A stretch of DNA of 64,000 bases from DMER64 sp964542305 (GCA_964542305.1 CAZITX010000009.1:1-64000); one strand, 5' to 3'. Numbered from the stretch's first letter, positions 35,778 through 45,425 are shown. The notes: generated by a model not told the origin, from the letters alone. Numbers and translations are program-made.

Positions 35778-36655
35778 TGGTACGTAGTATTCTTACATCA
35801 ATTATAATGGCAACGGTTTCTGCTTTCAGCCTGGTTTCCTGTGCTACAGAACCCGTACAAAAAGAGATCGGTCTTCAGCTGTACTCCATAAGAGAGCAGA
35901 TAAATGAAGATCTGAACACTTCGCTGGATGCTGTAGCCGAAGCCGGCTACACATTTGTGGAAATGGCCGGTTACAATGCCCAGGAGGGAACTTTCTACGG
36001 CTTGTCCGGGGATGCTTTTAAAGAACTTTGTAATTCCAAAGGACTGGCAGTGATATCCTCACATATTAACGGACCGGATCCGAATGTCACTCCATGGGAA
36101 GAATGTATGACATGGTGGGATAAAGCTATAGCTGATCACCTGACAACCGGGGTTCTGTATATAGTTCAGCCTTCTATGTGGAAAAGTGCCTACGAATCCC
36201 TGGAAGGACTTTCAAAGTATTGTGAATTGTTCAATGCGGTTGGTGAAAAATGCAATATGGCAGGCATCCGTTTTGGATACCATAATCATGCGCATGAGTT
36301 CACAACAGTTTTTGACGATGTGGTCCTGTATGACTATATGCTTCAAAATACCGATCCTGAAAAAGTTTTCTTCCAGCTAGATGTCTACTGGAGCCAGATG
36401 GGCGGAGCTCCTGCTGTCGAATACCTGGAAAAATATCCCGGCAGGTATGACCTGTGGCATGTTAAAGACGAAAAAGAGATAGGAGCCTCCGGAGAGATCG
36501 ATTTCCAGGCCATCTATGAAAAAGCAGAACTATCGGGAATGAAATACGCCATAGTGGAACAGGAAGCCTTTGATATGGCACCTTTTGAAAGTATTAAAGC
36601 TTCTTATGATTATTTGAACAACGCTGCCTACGTAAAAGCCTCGTATTCTGAATAG
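35777..36655 (+). CDS. sugar phosphate isomerase/epimerase-fold (AP endonuclease 2-type TIM barrel) lipoprotein
   Basis: The protein is 292 residues from ATG 35777, chosen because it abuts the DUF1080 stop and opens a lipoprotein signal (FSLVSC, Cys22). The TIM barrel contains GLQLYSIREQ, GYTFVEMAG, HNHAHEF, FFQLDVYW and LWHVKDEK, a usual set of metal-binding strands. Export of this fold is typical of 3-keto-sugar pathways, where such proteins act as hydratases or isomerases. The gene ends about 20 nt before a strong terminator. Confidence 0.87.
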   Translation: MVRSILTSIIMATVSAFSLVSCATEPVQKEIGLQLYSIREQINEDLNTSLDAVAEAGYTFVEMAGYNAQEGTFYGLSGDAFKELCNSKGLAVISSHINGPDPNVTPWEECMTWWDKAIADHLTTGVLYIVQPSMWKSAYESLEGLSKYCELFNAVGEKCNMAGIRFGYHNHAHEFTTVFDDVVLYDYMLQNTDPEKVFFQLDVYWSQMGGAPAVEYLEKYPGRYDLWHVKDEKEIGASGEIDFQAIYEKAELSGMKYAIVEQEAFDMAPFESIKASYDYLNNAAYVKASYSE

Positions 36656-36677
36656 TCCATTAACAGGTACAAACCAG

Positions 36678-36715
36678 AAAAATTCTGTGTTACTCATCCG
36701 TAACACAGAATTTTT
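36678..36715. terminator. bidirectional intrinsic terminator
   Basis: A 16-bp perfect stem, AAAAATTCTGTGTTAC (36678-36693) with GTAACACAGAATTTTT (36700-36715), encloses loop TCATCC. The flanking A and T runs make it work on both strands. It separates the 3-keto-glycoside operon from the convergent TPR gene, and its stem encodes the last residues and stop of the TPR protein. Confidence 0.85.
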
Positions 36716-38687
36716 TTATGACACTGTAGGCATCCTGAATACCTAATTCACCGGCAGTGGATATGTCCATACAGCCCTTCTCTTTCTCTTTAAGATAGAT
36801 CTGTATCAGGCCTCTGTTGTAATAAGCTTCTGCAAGATACGGGTACAATTCCAGCGCTTTTGAATAATTGTTTATGGACTGGGGAAAATCTCCGGACAAA
36901 CAATAGAGGTTCCCAAGGTTGTAATAAATATGGGCAAAGTCGGGGGCCAATAAGGCTGCTTTTTCCAGATCGTTTATGGCTCCCGAATAATCGTACTGAC
37001 GCCTTCCCTGTTCCTGTACTCGCGTACGTGTTGTACCCGCCTGGTCCAGGGTGAGAATCTGCACGTTATTTTCCATAGAAGAGATGAAATCTATCATCTC
37101 ACTCTGTAAAGCAGCCCGGTTGATATAATAAAAAACATTATCGGGATCTTTTTCTATGGCCCTGTCATAGGATGCCAGGGAAGCATTGAACAATTTGCTC
37201 TGGAAATCCAGGATACCCCTGATGAAATAAAGATCCGGAGAATCTGCTTCTCCCTGGATCAGTTTTTCCAGCTGCTCTCTTTGAAATTCAATACGTTCCG
37301 GATTTATTTCGGGTTCCTGGCTGAACAAACTGACAGGTATTGACTGACGGAGCATAAATTTTTCCAGATCCTCGTAATAATACCTTTGTTCCAACGCGAC
37401 GGTGTTTTCCGCAGGCCCTGCTAGCAGTTTGTATAGCGGTTTTAGACGTATGTCCACATCCCTGTATTGAAGCAATTCGTTGTTGAAGTCTTTTTTGGCA
37501 AAATCGGCATCCAGTGCCAAAAGCCGGTCAAAACGCTGGGTAGTGTCTGCAAATGCCGAGTAGGAGGTATCTCCCAGCCGGGATTTATAATCGTTGACCT
37601 TGTCCTGCGCCACCTTATAATCCAGCTCTGCTGCCGCAAACAAACCGAGTCTGTTCTTGACAAAGGAACGGTTCATATAGGCATTCGCAAAATCCGGATA
37701 CAATTCAATGGCCTTGTCGTAATCCCGCATGGCATCTCTGTAACGTTCCATTTGAATGAACAAAGCTGCCCGGTTGTAATAGGCCAGTACGTTGTTGGGA
37801 TTGATGGAAATGACACGGTCATAATCTCCCAGGGCGTTGTTGTAATCTCCTATCTGGGTACGTATCAAAGCCCGGTTGTATAAGGTCAGGGCATTCCCGG
37901 GATCTTCCTGCAGTACTTTTTCAAGATCGGTCAGTGCCCCGTTCAAATCATTCTGATTGTAGCGGATCAAGGCGCGGTTGAAATAGGCAAATGAATTTTC
38001 CGGATCCAAAGATAAGGCCTGGTCCAGATCCTCCAGGGCCAAAGGATATTGCTCCCGCATGGCATAAACGCGCGATCTGCGGATGTAGCCTTCGGGATCG
38101 AATTTGTTCAATAAAACGGCTGTATCGTAATCATGCAGGGCTTTTACAGTATCCTTCAAATACAGGTAGCAAGCACCCCTGTTCAGGTAGGCTTCGCTCA
38201 CCCGGGGTTCGTGACGGATAAAACGGTTGAAATCCTGCTCTGCCAATTCAAATTGCTGAGACAGCAGGTAAGTAACCCCCCGGCTGAAATAGAGCCCGTT
38301 ATAGCCGGGACGCAAATCGATGGCTTCCTGCAGATCTTCCAGGGCTTTTTCGTATTCTCCAAGACGGGAATATGTAATTGCCCTGTAATGGTAAGCCATG
38401 GTAAAGATTGGATGGATGGATATGGCCCGGTCAAAATCCGTGCGGGCTCCCATAAAATCTCCCAGGTTATACTTTCCTATCCCTCTGAAAAAATAGGCTT
38501 CATGTAAAGAAGGGTCCAGCTGAATAAGCTTGTTGAAATTGTCAATGGCCTGCTGGTAACGTCCTTCGAACAACAAATGTTGGCCGCGGTAAAAAAACTG
38601 TTGTTTATCATATTGGGCTTCTGCTTTTCCCGCGGAGAAAAAAAGGAAGACAAGAAAAACAATATAGAGGCTGTGTTTTTTTACCAT
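36690..38687 (-). CDS. exported tetratricopeptide repeat protein
   Basis: The protein is 665 residues with a signal peptide (about 1-24, ending KAEAQ). TPR units run from about 28 to 370 in register, with repeated Y.NRA and ALEDL-type motifs, and resume at about 480-655. Between the blocks (about 375-480) is a helical linker. TPR arrays mediate protein-protein contacts, probably in the periplasm here. No enzymatic domain is seen and the partner is unknown. Its 3' end lies inside the terminator hairpin. Confidence 0.88.
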   Translation of the reverse strand: MVKKHSLYIVFLVFLFFSAGKAEAQYDKQQFFYRGQHLLFEGRYQQAIDNFNKLIQLDPSLHEAYFFRGIGKYNLGDFMGARTDFDRAISIHPIFTMAYHYRAITYSRLGEYEKALEDLQEAIDLRPGYNGLYFSRGVTYLLSQQFELAEQDFNRFIRHEPRVSEAYLNRGACYLYLKDTVKALHDYDTAVLLNKFDPEGYIRRSRVYAMREQYPLALEDLDQALSLDPENSFAYFNRALIRYNQNDLNGALTDLEKVLQEDPGNALTLYNRALIRTQIGDYNNALGDYDRVISINPNNVLAYYNRAALFIQMERYRDAMRDYDKAIELYPDFANAYMNRSFVKNRLGLFAAAELDYKVAQDKVNDYKSRLGDTSYSAFADTTQRFDRLLALDADFAKKDFNNELLQYRDVDIRLKPLYKLLAGPAENTVALEQRYYYEDLEKFMLRQSIPVSLFSQEPEINPERIEFQREQLEKLIQGEADSPDLYFIRGILDFQSKLFNASLASYDRAIEKDPDNVFYYINRAALQSEMIDFISSMENNVQILTLDQAGTTRTRVQEQGRRQYDYSGAINDLEKAALLAPDFAHIYYNLGNLYCLSGDFPQSINNYSKALELYPYLAEAYYNRGLIQIYLKEKEKGCMDISTAGELGIQDAYSVIKKFCVTDE

Positions 38688-38691
38688 TTAC

Positions 38692-38699
38692 CAAAGGTA
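38692..38699 (-). promoter_or_regulatory. -7 box upstream of TPR gene
   Basis: TACCTTTG on the minus strand fits TAnnTTTG and ends 4 nt before the TPR ATG, predicting a nearly leaderless message. No good -33 box is seen. Confidence 0.45.
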
Positions 38700-38749
38700 T
38701 GAAATTTGAAAGGAAAAATTTGTTCCTTTGCAATTGAAAAACAAAAAAT

Positions 38750-39739
38750 ATGCCGCGCCTTTTCCTTCTTGTGTCTTGCATTTCAATAGTTCTTCTGTTT
38801 AAGTCAGTACCGTTGGAGGCACAAACGACTCGTCCGGAAGAATATGCCCGTACGATCACCTCACAAGAACTGGACTTCCATATACGTTACTTGTCAGATA
38901 GTCTTTTACAGGGCAGGGAAACCGGTTCGACCGGCGGTTCTCAGGCAACTCAATACATCAACAGGATGTTCGACGAATCCGGGTTACGTCCCCTGGGCAC
39001 GGCAAACCCTTACCGGTACAACGGTTCGTACATCCAGGGATTTGTATGTCCTACCGGCCAGAAAGGCCGCAATGTGATCGGTTGGATTCCGGCAACAGGA
39101 AAAGAAAGCAACGAATACATAATCATATCTGCCCATTACGATCACCTGGGTGTGATAGATGGCGTTCTTTATCCCGGGGCAGACAGCAATGCTTCGGGTG
39201 TAGCCGCATTGTTATCCCTGGCCAAAGCTTTTAGTGCTGCAACTAATGACGGACACGGACTTTCACGTAACCTGATCTTTGTAGCTTACGACGCCAAGGA
39301 ATTTTCAATGACCGGAGCAAGGATCTTTGCTTTATCCCTGGGAATTCCGGCCGGACAGGTAGTGTTGAACCTCAACCTGGACCAGATGGGCACTACCCTG
39401 GCACCTCCCGGAGATTCAAATAAGTACATGCTGATTCTGGGAGCGGAAAAAGTCCCTGAACATATTATCCGTTCAATGAACAACACCAATGCTTACTACA
39501 ATACAGGGTTGGAACTGGATTATTCGTTTTATCGGAGCCCGGAATTCGCTGAGATATTTTTCACCATGACCGAGCAGTATTTTTTATCCCTCCAAAACAT
39601 CCCCTCTCTTCTGGTAACATCAGGAGTGAACGATCACACTTACAAGCCCCGGGATACACCGGATATTATTGATCTGCCCGTTCTGGAGCTCAGAACGCGG
39701 TGGCTTTTCTTTACCCTGTGGGATCTTCTTCAACGTTGA
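38750..39739 (+). CDS. M28-family zinc peptidase
   Basis: The protein is 329 residues with a signal peptide (about 1-24, ending PLEAQ). The M28 zinc ligands are suggested by AHYDHLG (near 128), PGADSNASG (near 143) and the substituted YDAKEFSMTGA (near 183), where the family often has E-E. These enzymes are usually exported aminopeptidases. The D-A-K-E in place of the usual pair of glutamates may alter activity. The 3' end overlaps the convergent barrel gene by 10 nt. Confidence 0.85.
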   Translation: MPRLFLLVSCISIVLLFKSVPLEAQTTRPEEYARTITSQELDFHIRYLSDSLLQGRETGSTGGSQATQYINRMFDESGLRPLGTANPYRYNGSYIQGFVCPTGQKGRNVIGWIPATGKESNEYIIISAHYDHLGVIDGVLYPGADSNASGVAALLSLAKAFSAATNDGHGLSRNLIFVAYDAKEFSMTGARIFALSLGIPAGQVVLNLNLDQMGTTLAPPGDSNKYMLILGAEKVPEHIIRSMNNTNAYYNTGLELDYSFYRSPEFAEIFFTMTEQYFLSLQNIPSLLVTSGVNDHTYKPRDTPDIIDLPVLELRTRWLFFTLWDLLQR

Positions 39740-40503
39740 AAAATCCGGATCAAGTCATAAGATACCGTAACACTGCCCCGCATTTGTTTCATTTTGTAAT
39801 CGAAAAAATCACTTCCGGGTTGAAAAATATCTTTTACACCCATCATGATATGAAGTCCCATGCGGATACGCGGGAGTATACGTGCCTCGTAACCCAGGAA
39901 GATACCGGTGTCCCATGTGTCAAGCAATGAGGAAAAATCCATCACCTGCGATGTGTTTATTTCGGAGTCAATCCGGTCAGGTTCTGACCCTATAAAACCT
40001 TTAACAGCATTGGTAATAAAGTGGGATTTGAAGACATAAGCCCCGAAAAATCCCAGCTGGATACCATGCTGCCTTTTTTTACCGGCCAGAAATTCCAGAT
40101 ATACGGGAAGTTCCAGCAAGGTGAATCCCATAGACATCTGGGAAGTTCCCGTGAAATACTGTACCATATTTTCCCCTTTGAACTTCTGATTGGTAACACG
40201 TGCATCCGCATCCATGGCAATGGTCTTGTAGTTGAGGTTTGCCCCCAGGGTCCAGCGCGAATGTAAGTTAATAAAAAAACGAGCTCCAAGTGTTGCATTC
40301 AGCTTGGGATATGCATTGAAAGAACCGCCAACGGCATTCATGGGCACAGGCATGGCTCCGCCAATGTCCGTCCCTATCTGCGGAGCTATGCAAAATGACG
40401 GCACAAATGATACAGGATCTTGTGCCCTTAATGAATTTGCAGACAATACACCCAGGCAGATGAGTGTCATGACAAATACGGTAAAACTATTCTTCAGGAC
40501 CAT
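39730..40503 (-). CDS. outer-membrane beta-barrel protein (OMP_b-brl_2/PorT-like)
   Basis: The protein is about 257 residues from ATG 40503, with a signal peptide (about 1-26, ending SLRAQ). It has eight or so amphipathic strands, as in PorT-like outer-membrane proteins of Bacteroidota. A longer open frame runs upstream to 40650, but those 49 residues lie within uvrA and precede the signal, so they are rejected. The start overlaps the uvrA stop by 17 nt, so it could be the last gene of the uvrB-relA-uvrA operon. Function is unknown. Confidence 0.78.
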   Translation of the reverse strand: MVLKNSFTVFVMTLICLGVLSANSLRAQDPVSFVPSFCIAPQIGTDIGGAMPVPMNAVGGSFNAYPKLNATLGARFFINLHSRWTLGANLNYKTIAMDADARVTNQKFKGENMVQYFTGTSQMSMGFTLLELPVYLEFLAGKKRQHGIQLGFFGAYVFKSHFITNAVKGFIGSEPDRIDSEINTSQVMDFSSLLDTWDTGIFLGYEARILPRIRMGLHIMMGVKDIFQPGSDFFDYKMKQMRGSVTVSYDLIRIFQR

Positions 40504-43303
40504 TTGGTAAAAGTAGTAAAATTTTTGAGCGCAAAGCCCTTCCGGTAGGAAGATCAGTTCTTTCAGCCATAGCCCGGGGTGTTCCGCAAAAACAACAAGT
40601 ACCCCCATCTTGTCCCGCTTCGGGTCCCATATCAATAACCCAGTCGGCACATTTTACCACATCCATATTGTGTTCCACCACAATTACGGAATGTCCGTTA
40701 TTTATAAGTGCCTGAAAGGATTTCAGCAGCTTTTCAATATCAAACACGTGCAAACCCGTTGTGGGTTCGTCAAAAATAAACAACCTGTTTGCTTCCGAAT
40801 TCTCCCGGGAGAGGAAATATGCCAGTTTTACCCTCTGGCTTTCACCTCCGCTTAAACTGCTGCTGCTTTGCCCCAGTTTGATGTATGAAAGGCCCACCTC
40901 CTCCAAAGGTCTTAACTTATTGGCTATTCGTATGGCCGCAGGTTCTTTTTGGGCAGCGAAGAAAGCTATTGCCTCTTCCACTGTCATCTCAAGGATATCA
41001 TATATGTTTTTGTCTTTATACCTGACTTCCAGAATATCCGGTTTAAATCGCCTGCCTGAGCAGGATTCACATGTCAGAACGACATCGGCCATAAACTGCA
41101 TTTCCACTTTCACAACGCCTTCTCCCTGGCATTCGGGGCAACGGCCGCCTTCAATATTAAAAGAAAAATGGGAATGCCCGTACCCGTTCATCCTGGCATA
41201 AGGCTGTTCGGAAAACAGTTTCCGGATGTCGTCATACGCTTTGATATACGTTACGGGATTGGAACGGGAAGACTTTCCTATGGGATTCTGATCTACCAGT
41301 TCCACTCCTGCCAGCCTGTGCAGGTCTCCATCCAGACCGTCGTATTTTCCGGGAGCAGGTGTCCTGGACTGGTTGTATTGCCTGCTTAAGGCATAATACA
41401 GAATATCCCTTACCAGGGAAGATTTTCCCGAGCCACTGACCCCGGTAACTGCCGTAAAGACCTGCAAGGGAAACTTTACGTCAATCCCTTTCAGGTTGTT
41501 ATGGGAAGCTCCCCGGACTGTGATATAAGAATTCCATATGCGCGAACCTTGCGGTACCGGTATTACGTTGGGATCGCTTAAAAAACGGAGGGTGCGGCTT
41601 TCGCCCGGATCAATCTTTTCGCCCGGCTTCACAGGCGGCCCCTGGTACATCAGGGAGCCCCCGTCTTTGCCGGCCAGAGGTCCTATGTCAATGATCTGAT
41701 CGGCAGCCCGCATGATCTCCTCGTCGTGTTCCACGACCATCACGGTATTACCCATCTCTTTGAGTGCTTTCAGTGAAGCAAGAAGTCTTTGGGTGTCCCG
41801 GGGGTGAAGCCCGATACTCGGCTCGTCAAGTATATAAAGGCTTCCCACCAACGAACTTCCCAGCGAACTGACCAGGTTCACCCGCTGGCTCTCACCACCG
41901 CTTAACGTGGCAGACCGTCTGTTGAGGGTGAGGTATCCCAGCCCCACCTGGTTCAGAAAATGCAACCGGGAGCGGATCTCTTCCAACGTTCTGCCGGCAA
42001 TTTCCAATTCCCTTACTGAAAGACTGACCTTGTCCATAAATACAGATAACTGTGTAACAGGCATATCCAGGAGCTGATCTATGCGCTTATCCGAGATACG
42101 GACATAAGAAGCTTCTTTCCGTAACCGTGTCCCGGAACATTCCGGACATAGTGTCTTTCCTGTAAAACGGCTGATTATGATCCTGTATTGGATCTTGTAC
42201 CTGGCCGATTCCAGCTGTTTAAAGAACTTGTTTATTCCAGTTATGCGGTCGTCTCCGTTCCACAACCAGTCTTTTTCCCGGTCTGTCAGTTCCCTGTAAG
42301 GCTTATGTATGGAAAAACCGGCCGCGGATGCGTTTCTTATTACTTCTTCCTTGAAAGATTTCATAACATCCCCCCTCCAGCAGGCCACCGCGTCCTGATA
42401 TACAGACAAACCGGTATCCGGGATCACCAGGGATTCATCTATTCCGGTAACCTGTCCGTACCCGCCGCAGACGGGGCACGCTCCCAGGGGATTGTTAAAA
42501 CTGAACATGTATTCATTGGGTTCCATGAACGTGATCCCGTCAGCTTCAAAGCGGGTTGAAAACGGGACGGTCCCTTCTTCGGTCTGAACATACAACATTC
42601 CCCGTCCTGCGGAAAAAGCAGTATTGAGCGATTCGGTAATACGTGCCCTGTTATCGGGATTATCCACAGGACTCACACGACCGGTCAGAAGGAAGATCTC
42701 CCTGTTGCCGTATTTTTCTTTTTGCTGCAAAATATCTTCTATCCGGATCATTTCCTTACCGTCCCAGAAACGTACAAGTCCTTCCTGTTGCAGTTGTAAA
42801 AGGATCTCCACACGGCGTTGCCGGTCTTCCCAGCCAAAAGGAGCCAGGATCAAGGCATAGGATGTTTCCGGCAACGAAAAAAGAAATTCCAGCACATCCC
42901 CGACCGTGTGACGGGTTACTTCTTTTCCGGTAACGGGAGAATAGGTTCTGCCAACCCGGGCGTAGAGCAAACGCAAATAATCGTATATCTCGGTTGATGT
43001 TCCCAGGGTTGAGCGGGGATTGCGCGTATTCACCTTTTGTTCTATGGCAATGGCCGGCGGAATGCCTTCTATCAGATCCACGTCGGGTTTCTTGATCCTT
43101 CCCAGGAACTGGCGGGCATATGCCGAGAGGCTTTCCACGTAACGCCTCTGCCCTTCGGCAAACAGGGTGTCAAAGGCCAGGGAAGATTTTCCCGAGCCCG
43201 AGACACCGGTAATTACTATAAACTGATCCCGGGGAATTTCAATGGAGAGGTTCTTTAAATTATGAACCCGTGCACCTTTAACAACAATCTTTTCTTCACT
43301 CAT
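40487..43303 (-). CDS. uvrA: excinuclease ABC subunit A (UvrA)
   Basis: UvrA is the damage-sensing ATPase of nucleotide excision repair. The protein is 938 residues, normal length. It has two ABC cassettes: the first Walker A is GVSGSGKSS near 35, and the second is GVSGSGKSS near 640. Zinc-finger cysteine sets ACPVCGGYG and CPECQGEG...CESCSG are present, as are two LSGGESQRV signatures. An early segment reads YSPVTGKEV where many UvrA proteins carry CP-type residues, so it could be one of two paralogues. The gene starts 4 nt after relA and is the third of the operon. Confidence 0.95.
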   Translation of the reverse strand: MSEEKIVVKGARVHNLKNLSIEIPRDQFIVITGVSGSGKSSLAFDTLFAEGQRRYVESLSAYARQFLGRIKKPDVDLIEGIPPAIAIEQKVNTRNPRSTLGTSTEIYDYLRLLYARVGRTYSPVTGKEVTRHTVGDVLEFLFSLPETSYALILAPFGWEDRQRRVEILLQLQQEGLVRFWDGKEMIRIEDILQQKEKYGNREIFLLTGRVSPVDNPDNRARITESLNTAFSAGRGMLYVQTEEGTVPFSTRFEADGITFMEPNEYMFSFNNPLGACPVCGGYGQVTGIDESLVIPDTGLSVYQDAVACWRGDVMKSFKEEVIRNASAAGFSIHKPYRELTDREKDWLWNGDDRITGINKFFKQLESARYKIQYRIIISRFTGKTLCPECSGTRLRKEASYVRISDKRIDQLLDMPVTQLSVFMDKVSLSVRELEIAGRTLEEIRSRLHFLNQVGLGYLTLNRRSATLSGGESQRVNLVSSLGSSLVGSLYILDEPSIGLHPRDTQRLLASLKALKEMGNTVMVVEHDEEIMRAADQIIDIGPLAGKDGGSLMYQGPPVKPGEKIDPGESRTLRFLSDPNVIPVPQGSRIWNSYITVRGASHNNLKGIDVKFPLQVFTAVTGVSGSGKSSLVRDILYYALSRQYNQSRTPAPGKYDGLDGDLHRLAGVELVDQNPIGKSSRSNPVTYIKAYDDIRKLFSEQPYARMNGYGHSHFSFNIEGGRCPECQGEGVVKVEMQFMADVVLTCESCSGRRFKPDILEVRYKDKNIYDILEMTVEEAIAFFAAQKEPAAIRIANKLRPLEEVGLSYIKLGQSSSSLSGGESQRVKLAYFLSRENSEANRLFIFDEPTTGLHVFDIEKLLKSFQALINNGHSVIVVEHNMDVVKCADWVIDMGPEAGQDGGTCCFCGTPRAMAERTDLPTGRALRSKILLLLPNGPEE

Positions 43304-43307
43304 AACA

Positions 43308-45425
43308 TCATTCCCTTACTGCCTTGATGATCCCCTTGATCTTTCTCAGATGGAACAACAGAAGGTCCACCTGTTTGTTGGAATTAACGGCTACCTGCAA
43401 ACGTCCCACGATCTTTCCGCCGTGTCCTGAAAATGTATAACTTCTCATATTAAGGGAAAGATTTCTCATCACTTCCCCTATCTCTCCTGTCAACCCGATC
43501 TCCTCGTAAGCCGTTACCCGTATTCCCACCTGGAAAACGGCAGATGTCACCGTATTGCGCCACCTTACCTTTTGTATCCTGTAAGGGTATTGCTCCATCA
43601 AACGGGCGGCATTGGGACAACTCATCCTGTGAATTTTAATGCCTTCCTTAATGGAGACAAATCCAAAAACGGGATCTCCTATAACCGGATTGCAGCATTT
43701 TGCCAGTTTGTATTTTATACGACCAAAAGAATCGTCTATCACCAGGTAATCTCCTTCTCCGTAGCGTGTATGATCTTCTTCCTTTTCTGTCGTCTGGGTT
43801 TCCGGGGATTGCTTTGCGGATTTTTCTTCTTTTCCTGTTTCTTCCTGGGTCAGGAAGGATTTTATCTCCTGCAGGGAAATGTCCTCCCGGGCTATGGCCG
43901 CATAAAAATCACTTATTTGCTTTATCCGGAATTTTTTCATCAGACGGGCAATCGTATCGGGAGTGAGCTCGACTTTCCAGTTTTTCAAACGTCTTTCCAG
44001 GATCTCCCTGCCTGCTGTATCCTGGACACCTGCTTCTTCACGTAGTTTTTGGCGGATCTTGTTTTTGGCTTTTCCTGAAACCACAAAATTCAGCCAGTCA
44101 CTGGAAGGCTTCTGGTTTTTAGCAGTAAGGATCTCCACCACATCGCCTGTACTCAGGATATCCCTCACCTGGGACATTTTCCCGTTCACACGACCCCCGG
44201 TGCATTTGAGCCCAACATTGGTATGGACCTCAAAAGCAAAGTCCAGGACGGTGGATCCGGCCGGTAAACGTTTCAGATCTCCTGTAGGGGTGAATACATA
44301 TATTTCATTGGGTTTAAAAAGATCGGCATCTTCCCCGGATCTGAATTCATTAGCAGGGTTCTGTAACCGTTTTCTCACATTTGCGAGCCAGTCGTTCAGA
44401 ACTTCTTCGTTTCGCATCCCTTTGTATGCCCAGTGTGCCGCTACCCCATACTCGGCAACCATATCCATGCGCCGGCTGCGGATCTGAACTTCCACCACCC
44501 ATTGATCAGGGGTGCGGACCGTAATGTGCAGCGATTCGTAACCGCTTGCTTTCGGAACGGTGACCCAATCCCTCATTCGTTCCGGGATCGGTTCGTAAAT
44601 TTGGGTAACCAGGGAGTATACCTGCCAACAGACTTCTTTTTCCTTTTCCGGGGGAGTGTCTATGATAAAACGTATGGCCAGGATGTCGTATACCTCGTCT
44701 ACATCTACCTGTTGTGCCTTCATTTTGCGCCATATGGAATAGGTGGCTTTGGTCCGGCTTTTCAGCTCATACTTTATTCCGGCCTTTTTCAATTCTTTCT
44801 CCAGTGGCCTGACAAATACGGCTATCCGGGCCTTGCGCTCTATTTCGGTGGCCCTTATGTTGTTGGTTATCAGTCGGTAGTCTTCAGGCTGAATGATCTT
44901 GAAAGAAAGGTCCTCCAATTCGCTTTTTATCCTGTACACTCCCAGCTGGTGTGCCAAGGGTGCGTACAACATCAGTGTTTCGGTTGCTTTTTTAATGTGT
45001 TCGCCCCGGGGAAAGCATTCGATCAGGGAACGCATTACTTCCAGCCTGTCCGCCAGTTTTATGAGAGTTATGCGGGGATCTGCCGAGTAGGATATGATCA
45101 GTTTCCGGTAATTATCTGCCTGCAACCGGGTCTCTTTTGGATTGATTGTCGAGATTTTGTTCAGTCCGGCGACCATCAACCCGATATCATTCCCGAAATC
45201 CCTCCCGATCTCATCCTGAAGCCCGGGATTCTTGCGGCTGGCTTCATGAAGGTATACCGTAACGATCGCTTCCCGGGTTAGACCAATCTCGTTTTCTACG
45301 ATCTGCGCTACGGCATCCACATGGGTCATGAACGGCTTGCCGTTACCCCTAACCAGGCCGGCCAGCTTTTCCCGTGCAAAGTCTTTGGCACGGACTATCA
45401 TTTGATCATTCCCCTGCGTGTTCAT
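43308..45425 (-). CDS. relA: RelA/SpoT-family (p)ppGpp synthetase with degenerate hydrolase domain
   Basis: The protein is 705 residues: HD domain (about 1-170), synthetase (about 200-350), TGS (about 375-435) and C-terminal ACT (about 620-705). Synthetase motifs RTKATYSIW, YDILAIRF, GYESLHITV and EVQIRS are intact. In the HD domain His35 and Asp126 remain, but the HDxxED motif reads H60-E-A-S-R-K, losing the metal-binding aspartate and both acidic residues. It should therefore make (p)ppGpp but not hydrolyse it. The uvrB stop overlaps its ATG (ATGA), so it is cotranscribed between the two excinuclease genes. Confidence 0.93.
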   Translation of the reverse strand: MNTQGNDQMIVRAKDFAREKLAGLVRGNGKPFMTHVDAVAQIVENEIGLTREAIVTVYLHEASRKNPGLQDEIGRDFGNDIGLMVAGLNKISTINPKETRLQADNYRKLIISYSADPRITLIKLADRLEVMRSLIECFPRGEHIKKATETLMLYAPLAHQLGVYRIKSELEDLSFKIIQPEDYRLITNNIRATEIERKARIAVFVRPLEKELKKAGIKYELKSRTKATYSIWRKMKAQQVDVDEVYDILAIRFIIDTPPEKEKEVCWQVYSLVTQIYEPIPERMRDWVTVPKASGYESLHITVRTPDQWVVEVQIRSRRMDMVAEYGVAAHWAYKGMRNEEVLNDWLANVRKRLQNPANEFRSGEDADLFKPNEIYVFTPTGDLKRLPAGSTVLDFAFEVHTNVGLKCTGGRVNGKMSQVRDILSTGDVVEILTAKNQKPSSDWLNFVVSGKAKNKIRQKLREEAGVQDTAGREILERRLKNWKVELTPDTIARLMKKFRIKQISDFYAAIAREDISLQEIKSFLTQEETGKEEKSAKQSPETQTTEKEEDHTRYGEGDYLVIDDSFGRIKYKLAKCCNPVIGDPVFGFVSIKEGIKIHRMSCPNAARLMEQYPYRIQKVRWRNTVTSAVFQVGIRVTAYEEIGLTGEIGEVMRNLSLNMRSYTFSGHGGKIVGRLQVAVNSNKQVDLLLFHLRKIKGIIKAVRE

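Noticed and set aside
36690..38687. Repetitive sequence that could suggest a DNA repeat array or CRISPR
   Set aside because: The repeats follow a 34-codon TPR period within one open frame, are diverged, and have no spacer structure.
40504..40650. N-terminal extension of the outer-membrane barrel gene
   Set aside because: The extra 49 residues lie in uvrA coding sequence and would bury the signal peptide; ATG 40503 is the natural start.
44433..45281. 282-codon open frame antisense to relA
   Set aside because: The relA frame has clear domain motifs throughout; the antisense frame shows no domain and is rich in Cys, Phe and Tyr as expected of a shadow frame.
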